A stretch of DNA of 64,000 bases from NCBI GenBank assembly GCA_037176845.1, contig JAYKXP010000035.1, forward strand, positions 1 through 64,000, written 5' to 3'. Source of the DNA: Paramarasmius palmivorus (taxonomy: Eukaryota > Basidiomycota > Agaricomycetes > Agaricales > Marasmiaceae). Shown here in pieces: positions 1 to 13,600 of the stretch; position 1 is the first letter of the stretch; each line of letters opens with the position of its first letter. Under the pieces are notes generated by a model. The model did no database searches. It was not told the origin of the DNA and saw only the letters and a program-made list of their open reading frames with translations. The translations under genes and the position numbers were made by a program.

Positions 1-653
1 TAGTGAATACTAGCTGCGCCGGCATAGACGTTGATGTCGTCGTTAGCCCTATATGATTGCGCTAGGATACGCGTCGAAACCTGTAGACCGTATCTATACT
101 CTATTACCAGGCTGGAACCTTACGAGGACATGCTACTGTACATGGTAGACTTCCTAGTAGGTCATATGGCTACACTATACTCGCGCTATGGGACATATGA
201 GATGGGATAGTGAACGAGGACCAACTACCACAGCGTAGAAGGACCCTAGGGGACGAATCAGAGCTATATACCAAATACGGTAGAAGCTGGAGGTGCGAGT
301 CACCTCCGAGAGCAAGTTACCAGGATTAGAAATGTCCGAGTAACCGGGTCATCGATACGAGGACCATATGGAGGCTTAACAGCTTCCATATCGATCGGAA
401 TATCCCTCGAGCTTCGAGTTGGGATTCCTACTGCTAGTACAGACACTAGTGAGGGACATATAGTCCTATAACAAGGAAACAGATAGGATTCTGTGCCAGG
501 ACTGTCCTAGGACATAGAAAATATAATATAGAACTACAAGGCATAGAGCCTACCTTCCTCGGATACGAATCCGAAGCGTTTCGGTCGAGATCGGACTCCT
601 AGCAAGTTCCGAGCGGAATAACTATGTCCTAGCACCGATATCCGAAACGCACC
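1..653. other. Unrecognised non-coding sequence at left edge
   Basis: No reading frame of useful length is open here; stop codons, especially TAG, occur in every frame. Short words recur (variants of GGACATA, TACGAGGAC and TCCTAG), which gives it the look of decayed repeat DNA, but I could not match it to an element class. It ends at a block of extreme homopolymers, so its linkage to the rest of the window is uncertain. Confidence 0.5.
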
Positions 654-732
654 ATGCGGAACAGCGCCCCCCGGGGGGGGGGCTGGGGTAGGCCGCCCTC
701 AAGGGGGTTTAAAAAACACACCAAAAAAAAAA

Positions 733-769
<37 letters not shown>

Positions 770-837
770 AAAAGGGAAAAAAAAAAAAAAAAAGGGGGGG
801 GGTGGGGGGGGGGGGGTTTTTAAAAAAAATAAAAAAT

Positions 838-908
<71 letters not shown>

Positions 909-911
909 TTT

Positions 912-966
<55 letters not shown>

Positions 967-975
967 TTTTAAAGT
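654..975. repeat. Poly-G homopolymer block, probable assembly artefact
   Basis: Almost pure G runs occupy about 733-768, 840-905 and 914-964, separated by short A or T runs. Homopolymers of this length and density are rare in fungal euchromatin. They are common as low-quality read ends or gap fill. The glycine-only reading frame across the block is meaningless. The block should be treated as a possible misjoin between 1-653 and the rest of the window. Confidence 0.75.
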
Positions 976-3900
976 AGGAAGTATAGGAAGTTTTTATTTT
1001 TGGGGTTGTGGTAAATGTAAGGATTTTGTTGGATTGAATAATGTGTTGTATTTAAGATGGAGGGGTTGTAGGTTGGATGTGGTATGTTGAATAGAAGAGG
1101 GAGATGGGAGGGATGTGGGTAGTGGTAGGTGAATGTGAAATAGGGATAGGTGGGGGGTTTTTGTGCCCAAGAGAGCTCTCAAGCAATGCCCCCGCGAAAA
1201 GTCTGAGCAGATTGAGCCTAGAGCTAACAGATGAGTACGTAAAGTGTAGACTTGCGATAGTCGGACGGCGCGGGTAGGAGTGACGTACGATGCGTCACGA
1301 AGCGACGTAAGCTGGGGCAAGTAGAACCATTGAAAGCCGTTCTCTGCGTTTTGAACGAGAGCATCGTGAAAATGAGAACTGTGGGGTACCCGTGACGGAT
1401 TGCACAGCTAGCGCTCAGCGTACCCTGCGGTCTGTGCGCGAGAGGATCATGAGAGTGATGTGGTGGTGCGGGTGACGGTAGTCTGGGGCCCCGCAAGAAT
1501 CCTCGTTACAGCACTTGGGGATCGGGGCCCCCGACCAGAATGGGCGTTAAAGCCTACTGTAGGAGCCCCACTAGCTTATAGGTGGCCTGATTGTCGTGCT
1601 AGTTCGACTAGTGTAATCAGTGCCTTTGGTTGTCGTGCTAGTTCGACTAGTGTAACCATAGCCTTCATAGGAACAATAGGTCTTTACCCTTGTTGGGTTC
1701 GATAGGTTATTTTGCGTCATAGGAACGTATAGGAATAGTTATAGATAGGTTTATAGGTTGGCTCGCGTTGTCTTGATCATATCGAGACTATATTATCATA
1801 TTACATTGTTTCATTCATCGCTCGTACACTTCCCTTGTGTCCTAGTGATTTGTAGACGTTCAACTAGTGTGCTAGTTGATTTCTTGTGTCGATTGTACGG
1901 ATCCTTTGACAACGTCGAACCCCGCTCGCACAACTTGGCATATTATTTCGCTCGTTCACAAGCGTTTTATAAGCCTCACAGCGGTTTGCTCGTACATTGA
2001 AATACATTCAAGGTGAAGACCGAGATTGTTGAGCATGGCTAACTTAAATTAACAGTCGATTCAAACATTAAAACTCTGACACTTACCGTAATACCCCAAC
2101 TCCCGGTAGTTCACGAAGAACGAAGGATCTGGAATTCAAACCTTGCCTTTCCCCGCCTTTCCGGTATCGTAAGGTTGCTGATCAATTTCTTCTTGCTACC
2201 CGAGAATTGTTCGACTCCTCCGAGTTTTTTCAAGCGTGGAATAGACCTTCTATTCCTGTTTCTTCTAGCCAGAAGACCAGGCGTTACAGGTTGGTTCCGT
2301 AGGATGTGTCGAACGGTACCTTGTACGCCCAATATCATGAAAACGGTCGCAAGGATCGTAGAGCTGACTTACCGAGGATTTACAGGTCGCACTTGATGGT
2401 CTGAACTGTGTCCATTATGCGTGGTACTCTTTCCATGATCTAAGCTCCCCCCCCCCCCCCCCTTGTCCTTTTCACTTTCCATTACTCGGGGTTGTGAGCG
2501 TCGTATAGTAGCTTTTTTTGAGCTTGGCTTCACATCCATACTTGTCTTGTTCGTGCTGGATTCCTGCTGTACTTCGACCCGTTTTGTTTGCGAACACCCT
2601 TGTTAATCCCAAGCCAAGCGTGTGGGACAATACCTCGGGATACAGAGCTAGCCACGTATAAAGGCGGTGCTGTAGCCTGTAATTCTGGTTCTCTCCAAAT
2701 GGCAATGCGGTGACAGAGAGAAAGGAGGAAGGCCACTGGTGTATGAGCGACCGTGAATTGGGATTTCAGTGAGGTCTCACCCACTTATTTCGAGTAACCT
2801 TGACGATTGGCAGTCAAGTCCGGAGGGCGGAGTACACTCACGTCGGGGATATGAAAGCTTCCAACCTTCGTGCGTTGAGCATTCCTTGCGTGGTACTGGT
2901 ATTTTGAAGCGACGACATTGAATTTACTTGCTATATTCGCTAGAGGAATGTGTGGGGGACACCGCCTGCGTAAGAACTATAACGGGTCACTGATTGAGTG
3001 GTGGTTCACCGAGAGCGACTGAAGAGAAAGATACACCATGTCCGCCAAGAGACCAACAAACTGGGGATGCGTAGTCGATATGGAAGACAATTGAATACTG
3101 AATTTTCGTGCGCGCTTGGGTCGAGGTTCTAATGCAGGGAAGAACAGCTTTGGACGTCTTCTCGGACATATTCGAATAGATGCTGGGATTGAGGTGCTGA
3201 TACGGTGAAAACCTACTGCGCGGCTGGTATCACAGTCAAGAAGTCGTCAGAGTACGAAGAATGTCAAAGGGAGGATGGACATTACTTGTACGCTCCCGAA
3301 TTGGTTGCTGTACAACGATTGTTGGTACCAGTTCATCGACAAAGGATCTTCCTGCTGTAGCACCTGCTGCGACGGCTTGAGTTCTCCACGACACTGTGAA
3401 CCTGTAAACTTCTATTAATCGAGCTGTTCATTCATCAGCGGTAGCACGCACTTGTGAAACGTTTTCCCCATCTTTCAGTAAAGATCATCCTTCTTCCTCT
3501 GTTCTTTGAAGCGAAGTAGACCGTTCCTTTCCGAAAACCAGGATGCAACCCTCGAAGGAATAGTGTACCGAGTCCTCCCAAGGCGCCGTATGTAAGTCTC
3601 AGCCAACCACAGTCGTGTACATCGATGACGATTCAAGGAGTCACAATCTCTGCCACGGCAACACCCGCCTTCCGTGATCAAAGGCGTCTGACAGTCCGAC
3701 ACTGCCCTCTATCGCTTTACCTCTTCCCCTCACTGGAACGTGTTCGAGCCCGTCATACTCTACTTCTGACATCCTCAAGCGCGCCCACGACACTCGCTGT
3801 TGGTGGTGGACGAGGATATTTGTTTTTGCTCGAAAAAAAAAAAAAAAAAAAACACGGGGCAGGAACCGAGAATGATTTTGTACGTAAGAGTTCACCTCAA

Positions 3901-4141
3901 CGGTTATCACTAGTGAGCTTCTTCGCCACAAATTGAATTCCCCCTTCACGTTCGCCTTCCTCCTTGCTTCTGCTTATTACAAGTAACCGTTCATCTTCGG
4001 AAACGGTACGGATCTTTCCTCTTCGCATCTCTTCCTTGCACCACCACCTTCCTGTTGTCAAACCAATCGCTTTCAGGTCGCGCCGAGCTATCGATCCTTC
4101 TCCTCCTCCATCCTTTCTGACAAACGTTAATCCTCGAAGAA
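976..4141. other. Gene-poor stretch with short repeats and homopolymers
   Basis: No gene could be supported over about 3.1 kb. Visible structure is a 26 bp direct repeat (1591-1616 and 1630-1655) built around the palindrome CTAGTTCGACTAG, a 16-base poly-C at 2447-2462 and a 20-base poly-A at 3833-3852. The last 150 bases before 4142 are pyrimidine-rich, as expected of a fungal promoter or 5' leader for the gene that follows. Confidence 0.5.
1591..1655 (+). repeat. 26 bp direct repeat pair with palindromic core
   Basis: The word TTGTCGTGCTAGTTCGACTA, followed in both cases by GTGTAA, occurs at 1591-1616 and again at 1630-1655 without mismatch. Each copy contains the palindrome CTAGTTCGACTAG. 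The 13 bp between the copies is unrelated. No gene is attached. It could be a recombination relic or a protein-binding site; the sequence does not say which. Confidence 0.8.
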
Positions 4142-5835
4142 ATGTCTGCTGTTGATGAAGCTTTTGGTTATACTATGTGCGTACCCGCCAACGCTGTTGA
4201 TTCGCCGTCTTTTCTTACGACTTGTAGTTCCGACAACCTCGAAAAAATATTCGCCACGCAGATCCCCGCCAACGAAATACCTGAAATGCTCGAAAGCACA
4301 GACATAAAATCATTCATCATCGAACGATATCGGGCGGCCTACGAGCACTTACTCCTCCGTTACATGCATGCTACATCTATCAACAAATTCCGCACCTTAC
4401 AGCACAACATCTGCGCCCTCATCGTTGGCTCTACTGCGTTCGGTACCTTCACGAAACAAGCCCCCGGCTCACCTTTCCAACTGTGTACTTTTCCCCAATA
4501 CTTCTCCCTCCTCATCAAATTTTTTGAGACCGAAGGGTTCGACCTACAAAAACCGTTCTCGCACGTGCCCTCTGGTAGCTGCCAGTTTTTAGCTGAAGGC
4601 TCACCGGACAACGCCCCGACCGTCTCTCTAGGCGCAAGACCGACAATCTCAACCACGTGTGACGAAAAGTATGTCAAGGACGTCTACCGTATGTCCAGGT
4701 TGGACGGTAGAAAGGTCGAGATAATCGTCGCGAAGACTCACCCTATGGAGTACGTGCTGAACGTGACTTCTAGTAAGAGGACTCTATTTGTTATACCCGA
4801 GCAGCATGCTTATCGTATCTTAGCCATGATGATGTGTTTCATTTCGTCCAGTGAAATGATCATGCTCTATCCCGAGCTCACGCTTAGATACCGTATGACC
4901 TTCGACTTCACGAGACCCACCGAAAGGAACATAAAGATATCGTCGACGTACTTTAGCAACGGGGAGGTAGTCGTCAACCCCTTCTTCACCGTCTACGACA
5001 GTCTTTCGTACGCCAGGGACACCGGTTCCTTTCCGCGCCAAGTCGGCGACGCCATCACAGGTGCTATACCCTTGAAGTGGTTCAACGTGCCTGCATTTAT
5101 GACCCTCGGTCATCGAGCCATGCTTCGTCCCCATTCGTGGCAGATGTACTTCACCGAAAACAATTTTCCTTCTATCCGTTTCGAGTTTATGAAGGCAACA
5201 CGGCTCCTTCAAACGTACTTAGTTGCACCAGCATTGTACGGGGAGTACAAGACCAGGCTCCCGAAGGAGGTCAATCTCCCGCTCACGCATGTAAACACGA
5301 GCCACTTCGCGGTTCGGCCATTCGCGGACGAGGATCTTCTACCGTTTTTCACGATGGTCTATGAAGAGCTGTACGGGCCTACATCTAACCTAAGAATTCT
5401 GGTGGACGACCTTCAGCGAGGATTGAACTCCTCTCGCAAGGATGCTTCGTTCACAATGGCAGAACAGTTTCCTCCAGCGGCTATTTCCATCTACGTCGTC
5501 AGCGCGTTGTCAAAGCTAAAAGGCGTACGGGATGGAAACATCAAGGCATCGTTTTTCTTTCTTCCTCTCCAGACAATCTATTTACTTTTTCCCTCAGGTG
5601 CAGTCTTGCCTCGTAAAGCGTCCTGCTTCTATGGACATCTCCTCTACACTCGGAGTTCAGTTCTTCGTCAACTTGTCGTCTAGCAACCTTTCAACTGGTG
5701 AAGAAGCTCTCATACAGACGGAGATGCTTAAACTACGAGACCTCGGGTCTGAGATCGTGTTCAGTACGTCTTTCCTTATCCGATTAATATACCCTGCGCT
5801 TAAATTTTCTTGCAGTAGGAAAAAAACGTGTCTGA
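4142..5835 (+). CDS. Divergent nucleotidyltransferase-fold family protein (catalytic acids lost)
   Basis: Proposed exons are 4142-5524, 5598-5763 and 5816-5835, giving 522 residues. Two parts match the complete paralogues at 58-62.5 kb. The middle has a GS motif (VGSTAFGTF) and then VEIIVAK...YVLNV...CFISSSEMIMLYP, equivalent to VQIVA...VILGFYS...TATEVVSLYP there. The region around residues 395-460 matches their C-terminal domain (DYLKGLYPLM-like). The paralogues have PSDLDIF or PSDLDVF after the GS motif, as in nucleotidyltransferase-fold enzymes; here the aligned stretch is GSPFQLCTF, so both acidic residues are gone. No F-box-like start is visible. The last two introns are inferred from frame and paralogue comparison, and the first uses a GTACGG donor. 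A catalytically dead member of the family is the best reading. Confidence 0.7.
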
Positions 5836-8800
5836 CCGCCTTGTACCTGTGCCTGCTGTACCTTTTCACTTAGTTGTAGTATACCTGTTTCTATCTTGCT
5901 AAATGATTACCTTGCATATCGATACCTTGAATCCATCATACGAACTCGTACCTGTCGGTCGTTCAGACCGACCCATTCCAAGCTAGTCGCTGTCGCGAAC
6001 GATAATGTCAAAAACAACATAAATCTTCCACCATACTCTCATTCGCACTCGAATACTCCTCTACCACGCCATCTTCGACCTTGTGGACTCTAGAATGACA
6101 TTACGAGCATTCCAGAGACAAGAAATCAGTCCTATCGTAGGCGTTTTCTTCCCTTATCCTCGTCTCATCCATCTCATTCCTCCTCGCCTCATAGTCTCGC
6201 AGCTTCCGACATCGAACAAAAAACCCAGCCGCTGTATATCTAGACTCGACTCTCTGGACGCCCTGGACATTGGATGTTGACCGGATTGTAACCTGACTCT
6301 CCCTTCATAGCCTGGATATTCCATGCAATATGCCTTCGCTATTCTTCTTCTCCGGCCACACCAAGTACGAGGATACGATGACAAGGAATCATGCCTAGGC
6401 CGTCTACCGACGATGCCAGACCCCATCCCTACTCAGGCTCTGTCACTCATCCACTGCCATGTTCAATCCTGAGCACACCAATGATAACCAACCACTCCCT
6501 CTCCTATGGCATTTTCATATTATCCGCACCCATTCTGTCTCTTCCTTGCTGTCATTTCAGCTCTCCCTAGTTAATGCTGTTGAACGCGAGCATTAATGAA
6601 TACACATCCAACCCTTCACCCATACCGGCTGCTCTCCCCGTTCCCGTCTATCGTGACCTCAGGATACCCATTCTCAAAGTTAGACTGTTGGTAATGGGTT
6701 TCAACCCATACAGACACATTCTAGACGTGTAATGTTTAGTCTAACGGCGGTGGACATGTCACGACCCGCCTTGTCAATGCCAGCGTCTACAATCCTGGAG
6801 TCATCAAGTCGGGGTGCAAGGTGCGGTTCAGGATGGCAATGGGCGATCGGGATGGTCGTTTATTGCAAAGAAAGCTTTCAAGAGGAGCAGGTGGATGCGG
6901 AGATGACATGGCGAATGTTGTCTAGGTCCGAACCTGCCAATCTTTGCGCTACCTCTCAGTTCATCTCCCGCTACTGACCAAAAGAGACTGGTTGAGCTGG
7001 TTCCCGGTATGTTCCCCAGTTACTCTAATCTATCCTATATGCTCAAGCTACTCTTCATAGTCAGCACATCATCTTTTATACATTTCCGGCATCTCCTGAA
7101 ACCACAGCTCAAGACTTACACAACGACAACGCCAAACTCACGATCGATACCGAAGAAACCCGCGTGGTCGTGCGTAGAGGCCTTTTGCTATAGCTTATTC
7201 ATTGCTAACATCAATTCCAGCTCAATGCAGGATCTACAACGCCCAATTCATTGATCTGTTTGGGTTGATGGATGGATCGATGAAAACGGCGAAGACAGTC
7301 ATCGCGGTCGGATACTCAATCGACGATGGTTTCCCGTGTCTTGTCGAGACCTACAGTTACTACTCCTCGGAGTCTTCTCATCAATGCTTTCGCGAGCAAA
7401 GCCCTTTCTTCATCAACCCCTTTGGCGCTACCATTGCCATCGATGACGCCCCGAACAACCCAAGCACCTTTCACTCTCGTCACTCTCCAAACGCGTTCGT
7501 TCTCTTCCGCTAGGACTGCTGTAAAGCGCAGCGATGGATACGAGACCAGCCGTCGGCCTTGATCAAGGAGGCACAACATGCGGACCTTTATTCAGGTTAC
7601 AGGCCTTGGAAAGAAGGCAGCGGCGAAGGCGGAGGAAAAGATCGTTCGCTCCTCAGTAATAACCCAGTGACAGTTTCATCAAGGAAGAAGGTAAACAATG
7701 GTAATCGGTGAGTCGTCGTTCCCCATTCTTACTGTATCTATTGGTAGCCCATGGCGTCTTTTCCGCGGAAACTCGCTAGATTCTCGATACCAGGGTCAGC
7801 GCAATCCGCTGAAATACTTTATCCCCCGACCACCACAACGTCCCATGTCAACTTCAACGATACCTCGAGCCACGAGCAAGATGTATCAGTTCTCGGGAGA
7901 CTTGGTCAATAAGTGCTCCGTCGTTGTTTTGGTTTGAGAGCTCGAGAATCTTACACGCATGCGTTTCTCAAGGTCATACCCGGACGACGCTCTCCTGTCT
8001 ATTCGGTCGTGATAGGCCAGATAGAGTTTGGTTGATACGAGACATCACGAAGCCGGCGATTTAGTAAATCGTTTTTCTATTGCACTAGTCGTACTAGGCC
8101 TGCGCATCTACCATACCAACTTTCATTGCTACTATGTATCCATTTTGCAAACAATCAAGATATGACTTTGATCCCCGAACCTTCGAGAGGAGACGGTGAG
8201 GTTGATGTACTCGTAAAGAGTCTGGGAAACATACCCTCACAGTCTTCGCCGCTGCGAGAATTTCGAATTGGAATTCTCAAACAAGGTCGTCGGTGATTGA
8301 AGGTAATGTAGATGTGGTCTAGTTATGAGCGTACCCGCGTCGTCCTTGCAGTCAACAATCAGTTGAACTTGAAAATAGACGTCGTCAGATACACGAAGAG
8401 TGTCGCATATGAACGAAGGGCTTACATATTGAAGATCTCATTCCGAGATTGTCGAAGACCCCACCAAACATGACACTGTATCCAGATTCTTGACTACCAG
8501 TCAAGCCTATTGATGTCTTGGTATGCATGAGATATCCTCAAACAAAGCCTAGAAACTTAAGTGCTGTGCTCACCTTTTAAGCTTTAGGTCCGACGATTGC
8601 GTAGCAGCTACCCCAAAGCCAACAAGCAAGGGTACCTAGACGATAAACGCACATCGACAAACTCCCTTGTATACATCTTGCGCTCGTGGAAGGCGGAGTA
8701 TCGAGATAGTTCGCTATATGTAAGATGAAGTTTTGGACATCGAGCAAGTCAAGACGTACCGAACACTAAAAAAAAGGATGCGTACGATCCCATATTTGTT

Positions 8801-10600
8801 CCGAGGCTCCATTTTCCCGTGTATCCCTCATCCTATCTATATGCAAGGAAAGAGTCAGGGTATGGGGGTCGAGTCTAACTGGTGGCCCATATATTGAATC
8901 TTCGCAATGTAAATTGTCGACTGAAGCCTCTAGAGCGCGTGGAACGATGCCGTTGGGCAAGCAGGAAAGGGTATGTGGGCATGGGTGTTCAGCTTCAGAT
9001 TTCTTGATTTTTGAACCTCTCCGTACTCGCCCAAAACCCATACCCCACCTCGCGTTCTCTCGTCGATCCTTTTTCCTACAAAACTGGCGAGGAAAGGGCG
9101 GTAGTCTCGCGAATGAGATCGTTGAACGCCCAGCTGCCAGTTTTTAGCGTCCGGGGAAGATGGGGGTATTCATGGGCATGCCCAGCTTCGATATTCATGA
9201 CGGGGACAAATATTTAGAGGGGTATGCGAAGGAGGAAGCGGAGGAATGGGTTTCAGAGAGGAGGATGTGTATTCGGAGAACGAGAACGAGATGGGTAGTT
9301 GATCGGTTTGGGCTTCTTCGACAGTCCGACTGCATCAGAGTGAGCTCTGAGTTGAGGAAAAGATAGACTTGTGGTGGATTCCACGGAAGTAGGGGTTGTG
9401 AAAGTACTGGGACGATCCTTGGTCGAGAGTCGGTCGAGAGACTGTACACGGAGGAAGGAACGCGAGATTCAGCAGACGAGTTAGAGGAAAGAATACTGCG
9501 CACCTATCTCCCTGAATTGACGTTTTGGGCTATAGAACACGACCAGAGAAGTAGAAAGAGTCAAAGCTAATCATGTCGAGGCGTTGTTGAAGCTCTGAGG
9601 AGGACCCGTGATGGTGGAAGTGGGTAAAGCGAAATTGTGTGCGCTTTGCCTTGTGATCGACTCGGATTATCAGTAGCAACCGTGTATCTCGTATATGTAT
9701 GTATTCATGCTAAGGTATAATACGGCGTAAACGATACGACTAGACTGACAAGGCGAAAGAGAACATCCGAGGACTGAGATATGTAGCCACAATCTGAGCT
9801 GCACCTCGGTTGAGTCATTGACACTGGCAACCATCCTACTATCCTTCTACATAAACCTTCATCCCGACGACACAGTGCCATATCCAATTAACAGCCTTTC
9901 CTCCAAGTCTAGCTTCCGTTCAAGCTTGGTTGTACGCCTGCGAATCCGGCGGGACCTTTCGAAGTACGAGTTGGGAATCCAGAGAGTCATCACCGTTTCC
10001 TTCAACGTGGACACGGCAAGAAGTCTGAAAAGAACGCAGAAAAGAATCAGAAATCGATTAGATAGCGAAGAACAAGACACTGGTAAGTACGTACTAATGA
10101 ATTCCTTGTTCGGCTCCATTCCTCATCCCAGCTTCACCCGAAGAAAGAAGCTGCGAAGCAGGAGGATTGGGTAACGACTACATCGTGCCCTAGTTGAAGT
10201 CCACAACGTTTAGCCCCAGATACACAAGTAATCGGTGGAACTTGGTATCGAATCCGATATCAGTCATGGACATCGACGCGCACTCGTTAGGCTAGATAAA
10301 GGTAACGAGGACCTTGACTTCCACTCGTTCAGAGTTGGTGTCAAGATCAATGTATCGGCGCTGTCAAGTAGAAACTTCATTAGCCAATATTCTCGTCAGA
10401 TTATATGGGACATCCATACCACGATGCGCAAAAGCCTGATACGGGCAGAGGATGATTTTCTGCCATCTCGATGAGATAGAAGCTGTCGAGCGCTGCGTTA
10501 ACCTTGATGAGAGATCTAAGAACTATGTTGGTACCAAATACACGAGAAGAAGAGCGCGATCCACCAGAACAATGCACAGGCGAGCGTTTGAAGCTCTTCG
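5836..10600. other. Degraded sequence, no supportable gene
   Basis: Only short open frames occur, none with a recognisable domain or a convincing exon chain. One stretch, about 7326-7562, encodes a basic Ser/Thr/Arg-rich peptide ending TRSFSSARTAV, which looks like a mitochondrial presequence; no downstream enzyme could be joined to it. Around 9160-9500 a plus-strand frame (EGYAKEEAEEW...) looks protein-like but is broken by stops. Both are best read as gene relics. Confidence 0.4.
7326..7562 (+). pseudogene. Possible relic of a mitochondrial-protein gene start
   Basis: The frame gives about 78 residues rich in Arg, Ser and Thr with almost no acids, ending TRSFSSARTAVKRSDGYETS. That composition and the RSFSSA-type ending are typical of fungal mitochondrial targeting peptides. 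A different frame just downstream reads as soluble protein (DLYSGYRPWKEGSG), suggesting a frameshift or a lost intron, then quickly breaks up. I do not recognise the parent protein. Chance similarity is possible. Confidence 0.25.
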
Positions 10601-13600
10601 ATATTACTCGTTCACTAGGAATGATGCTCGACCGTGTCAAGCAACTTTGTGAAGGAGTAGTAGGTTTGCCGCGAAGGCTTACAGGCTCCAGGTTGGATTG
10701 AGCAATGCCTGTGCTTGAGATCGAGGAAGAGATTAATGTTTCGGCGTATAGGAGGCGGAGGACATGGATGAGAGAGATATCGAGAGCCTGGAGGTCGGAA
10801 TGTGTATTTGAAGGTATAGCTGGTGAGTATCGTTTCTGGAACCGCCAAGGTTCTCGACCTAGGCTGATGCCCTTTTCAACATCGACAAAGTGATCTCTTC
10901 GCCACCGGGCTCTAGAGAAGGCCCATACGCCGTTGCCGAGTGTTTTCCCCTGGGTCTTTTCTGAATCGCAATATCCTGTTTTCGACTCTGAACCTGGGAC
11001 GAGGGAGCGCAGTTTGGCTGTCATCCGAGCATAAGAGAAGAACGGGATAGCCAGCTTAAAGAGGAGCAGCTGTGTTTGAGGAGCCTACCCCGTATTACAG
11101 AAGCTGGGTATGCGGATGATACGCCCAACGCAAAGGGGTCGGGACAATTGATTGAACTAGTGGAAGTCGGAGAATTTGGGTCTGGTCAAAATGGCATTGA
11201 TGATCCTTCTCCAAGAGGTGCGCGTTGAGCGAGACGTCTGCGGAAAGACTATCAGTATCGGTAGATGGCTATGATGATACCACGTACATGCAGCGATCTG
11301 AACGGTTGTTGTGGAAAAGAGCAGACGCGTCTCTTTTCACTCAAAAAACGTGCACGGCGGGTTTCCTGTGGCGGAGTTCCTCTACAACGGCTCAGTAAAG
11401 AATACGAGCACGATGTGAGATCTACACCCAAGTAAGCCTCTGTCCTCTATCTTCCAAAGCATGCGCCAAACGTTAACGCATATCGGTTCCCATCTCACCT
11501 CAAATACCTTCCCCCTTCGCCGCCTCCCTTTCTGATCCACGTCGTCGCTGTCATATCCATTGAAACAATACCTAGTGCTAATCCTTTCAATGAATGATGT
11601 TCCTTTGACCTCGAGGATATGCACATACCTTGATCCAGTCACATACCCTTCCACCGCTTTGTTCCCTTCGTAGCACTATCCGCCGGCGGTATCCACTATC
11701 CTTCTGAGGCGAATAACGCGCAAAGCGACCAGGCAACGAGCAACAGCAGGTCCAACATGGTCGGACTTTTCCTCTCGCTAGGCTTCCTCGCAGACGTAAC
11801 AAGCCCCAATGTTCCTTTTACTGAATGATCTCCGCATTGTTGAGCTAGAGCAGACTCTCCATTTTACCTGGAATGGGTGTAGCGTACGGGAGTCGAGGCG
11901 AATAAGATTCTCGCTCGAGAGGTTGAGCTTGACCGTTCGTCAATGAAAATCATTCAAGTGTCTTGATGGAGGTGGATGGAGAGTTGTAGTGAGTAGTCGC
12001 ATCAAGAACTAAGCAATGGAGGGAGGAGATACGACGGAGAAAAGGAAAGGGAGTGTTGGGAGCGCATAGGAACCGGGCGGGCTAGCGTAACTTGAAGGGC
12101 TTCTTCACCGGGGCAGACGGGAGAAGCGGCGCTGTTGTGGGTATAGTTTCAAGTTCAGGAGGAATCTTGCCTGAGATGGAAATCGTTTGGATGGAAACTA
12201 TGGGAAAAGGAGATCTAGAATGAGATTCACCGGATGACAAGGGGAAGCAGGTACCACACACCTGCGTAAGTTATTTTGTTTTTCAACTCATTCGACCAGC
12301 GAGTGACTGATAATCATAGTATAGAGTAGTAGCACGATATCCTTGTTTGTAGGGTGGAGAACGGTGTCGAGTCGTTGAGGTCTTCGAAGCCCCGGGATGT
12401 TGTGCCTTCGTCATTGTTTTATCGTGTTTCTAGTCGTATTGATAGATTCGACCAGATCGATTTGTGCTGTCTGTGCTGTAGGGTGTGTCGGAAGGGCTGG
12501 CTTGGACGATGCAGTAGGCGTTGAAGAGAAGGCGGTCCCGAAGTTGTACGCGTCTCTCTTTCTCACCAACCTTCATCAATCTCACGCGTTTTTTCAAACT
12601 CTTTGAACATTAGATTCGGAAGCTATGGACTACGAACTGAAACCCGGATAGGTTGGACTTGTAAGATCTGAGTAAGGGAGCATAGAGCGTTTTCTGGCTT
12701 GGTGGAGATGTACCGGTACGTCTTCTCCTTTGCTCTTTACTCTTCAGATAGGATACTGATACTTGTGCAATGTTCATCGTTACATAGACCACGCGTAATC
12801 TACTCCCAATACTACGAAAATGCATTTTTGCAGTCACTCTCACTCGGCTCACAGTACATATAGCGTGTTGGGATGAACTTCCAGTGCATATCTTATATCT
12901 CTGTCCGTTTTCCGTTCCCTGGACTAATCACTAACTCAAGCGACCACTTCCTATGCACTTGCAGACACCCAAAACCCTGGAGATGAGCTTTACCTGGTGC
13001 ATTCTTTCCCGACACCTCAAATCAGTTTCTAACTATCGTTCCCTGGTCTGGCCTTCAAATACCTGAACGCTACCCTTCGCACGCTGAGACTAGAACTTCT
13101 TGCGGCGCAACAAGGAGTCCAGAGTCGTATTCCCTCCACTGCTGCGGTCCCCACCGGGAGGCGGTATTAGATTGCTACGTATTGGAGATGGTGCGTGTTA
13201 CATGTCATCCAGCTCGCAGACGCTGACTCCTCGACAGATCTTCCTCGTCTACGAATATGAGGCATTCCCCATTCCTAGTCACCACAACTGTGAACCTGTC
13301 ACGACCGACGTCGTTCGCGGATCCCTCATGCCAAACAGAGCTCGTGCATATGCACAGTCACCGCTGAGATGGGCCAATGTGTAATTGCGGAGACCTTGTA
13401 TAACGGTACAAGATCGTTTAGCTGTAGTACTAGTCGTAATACAATGCCATGTAATTTCCCTAGCTTCTTGATTCGACAGTGGTATGAAGGATCCGTGTCC
13501 CGAACAAGCGGAATACGACCGCAACTAACTCTTCGAGGACTATACAATAAAATGGTAACGTTAGGCTTCAAAGTACTCCCATATTCTGAGGAATGTACCT

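Noticed and set aside
654..977. Open frame encoding almost only glycine
   Set aside because: It is produced by the poly-G homopolymer and has no protein character.
10401..11024. 207-residue minus-strand frame at the end of the left duplication arm
   Set aside because: The matching region of the right arm is full of stops and shifts in the same frame, so there is no sign of selection; it is treated as a relic.
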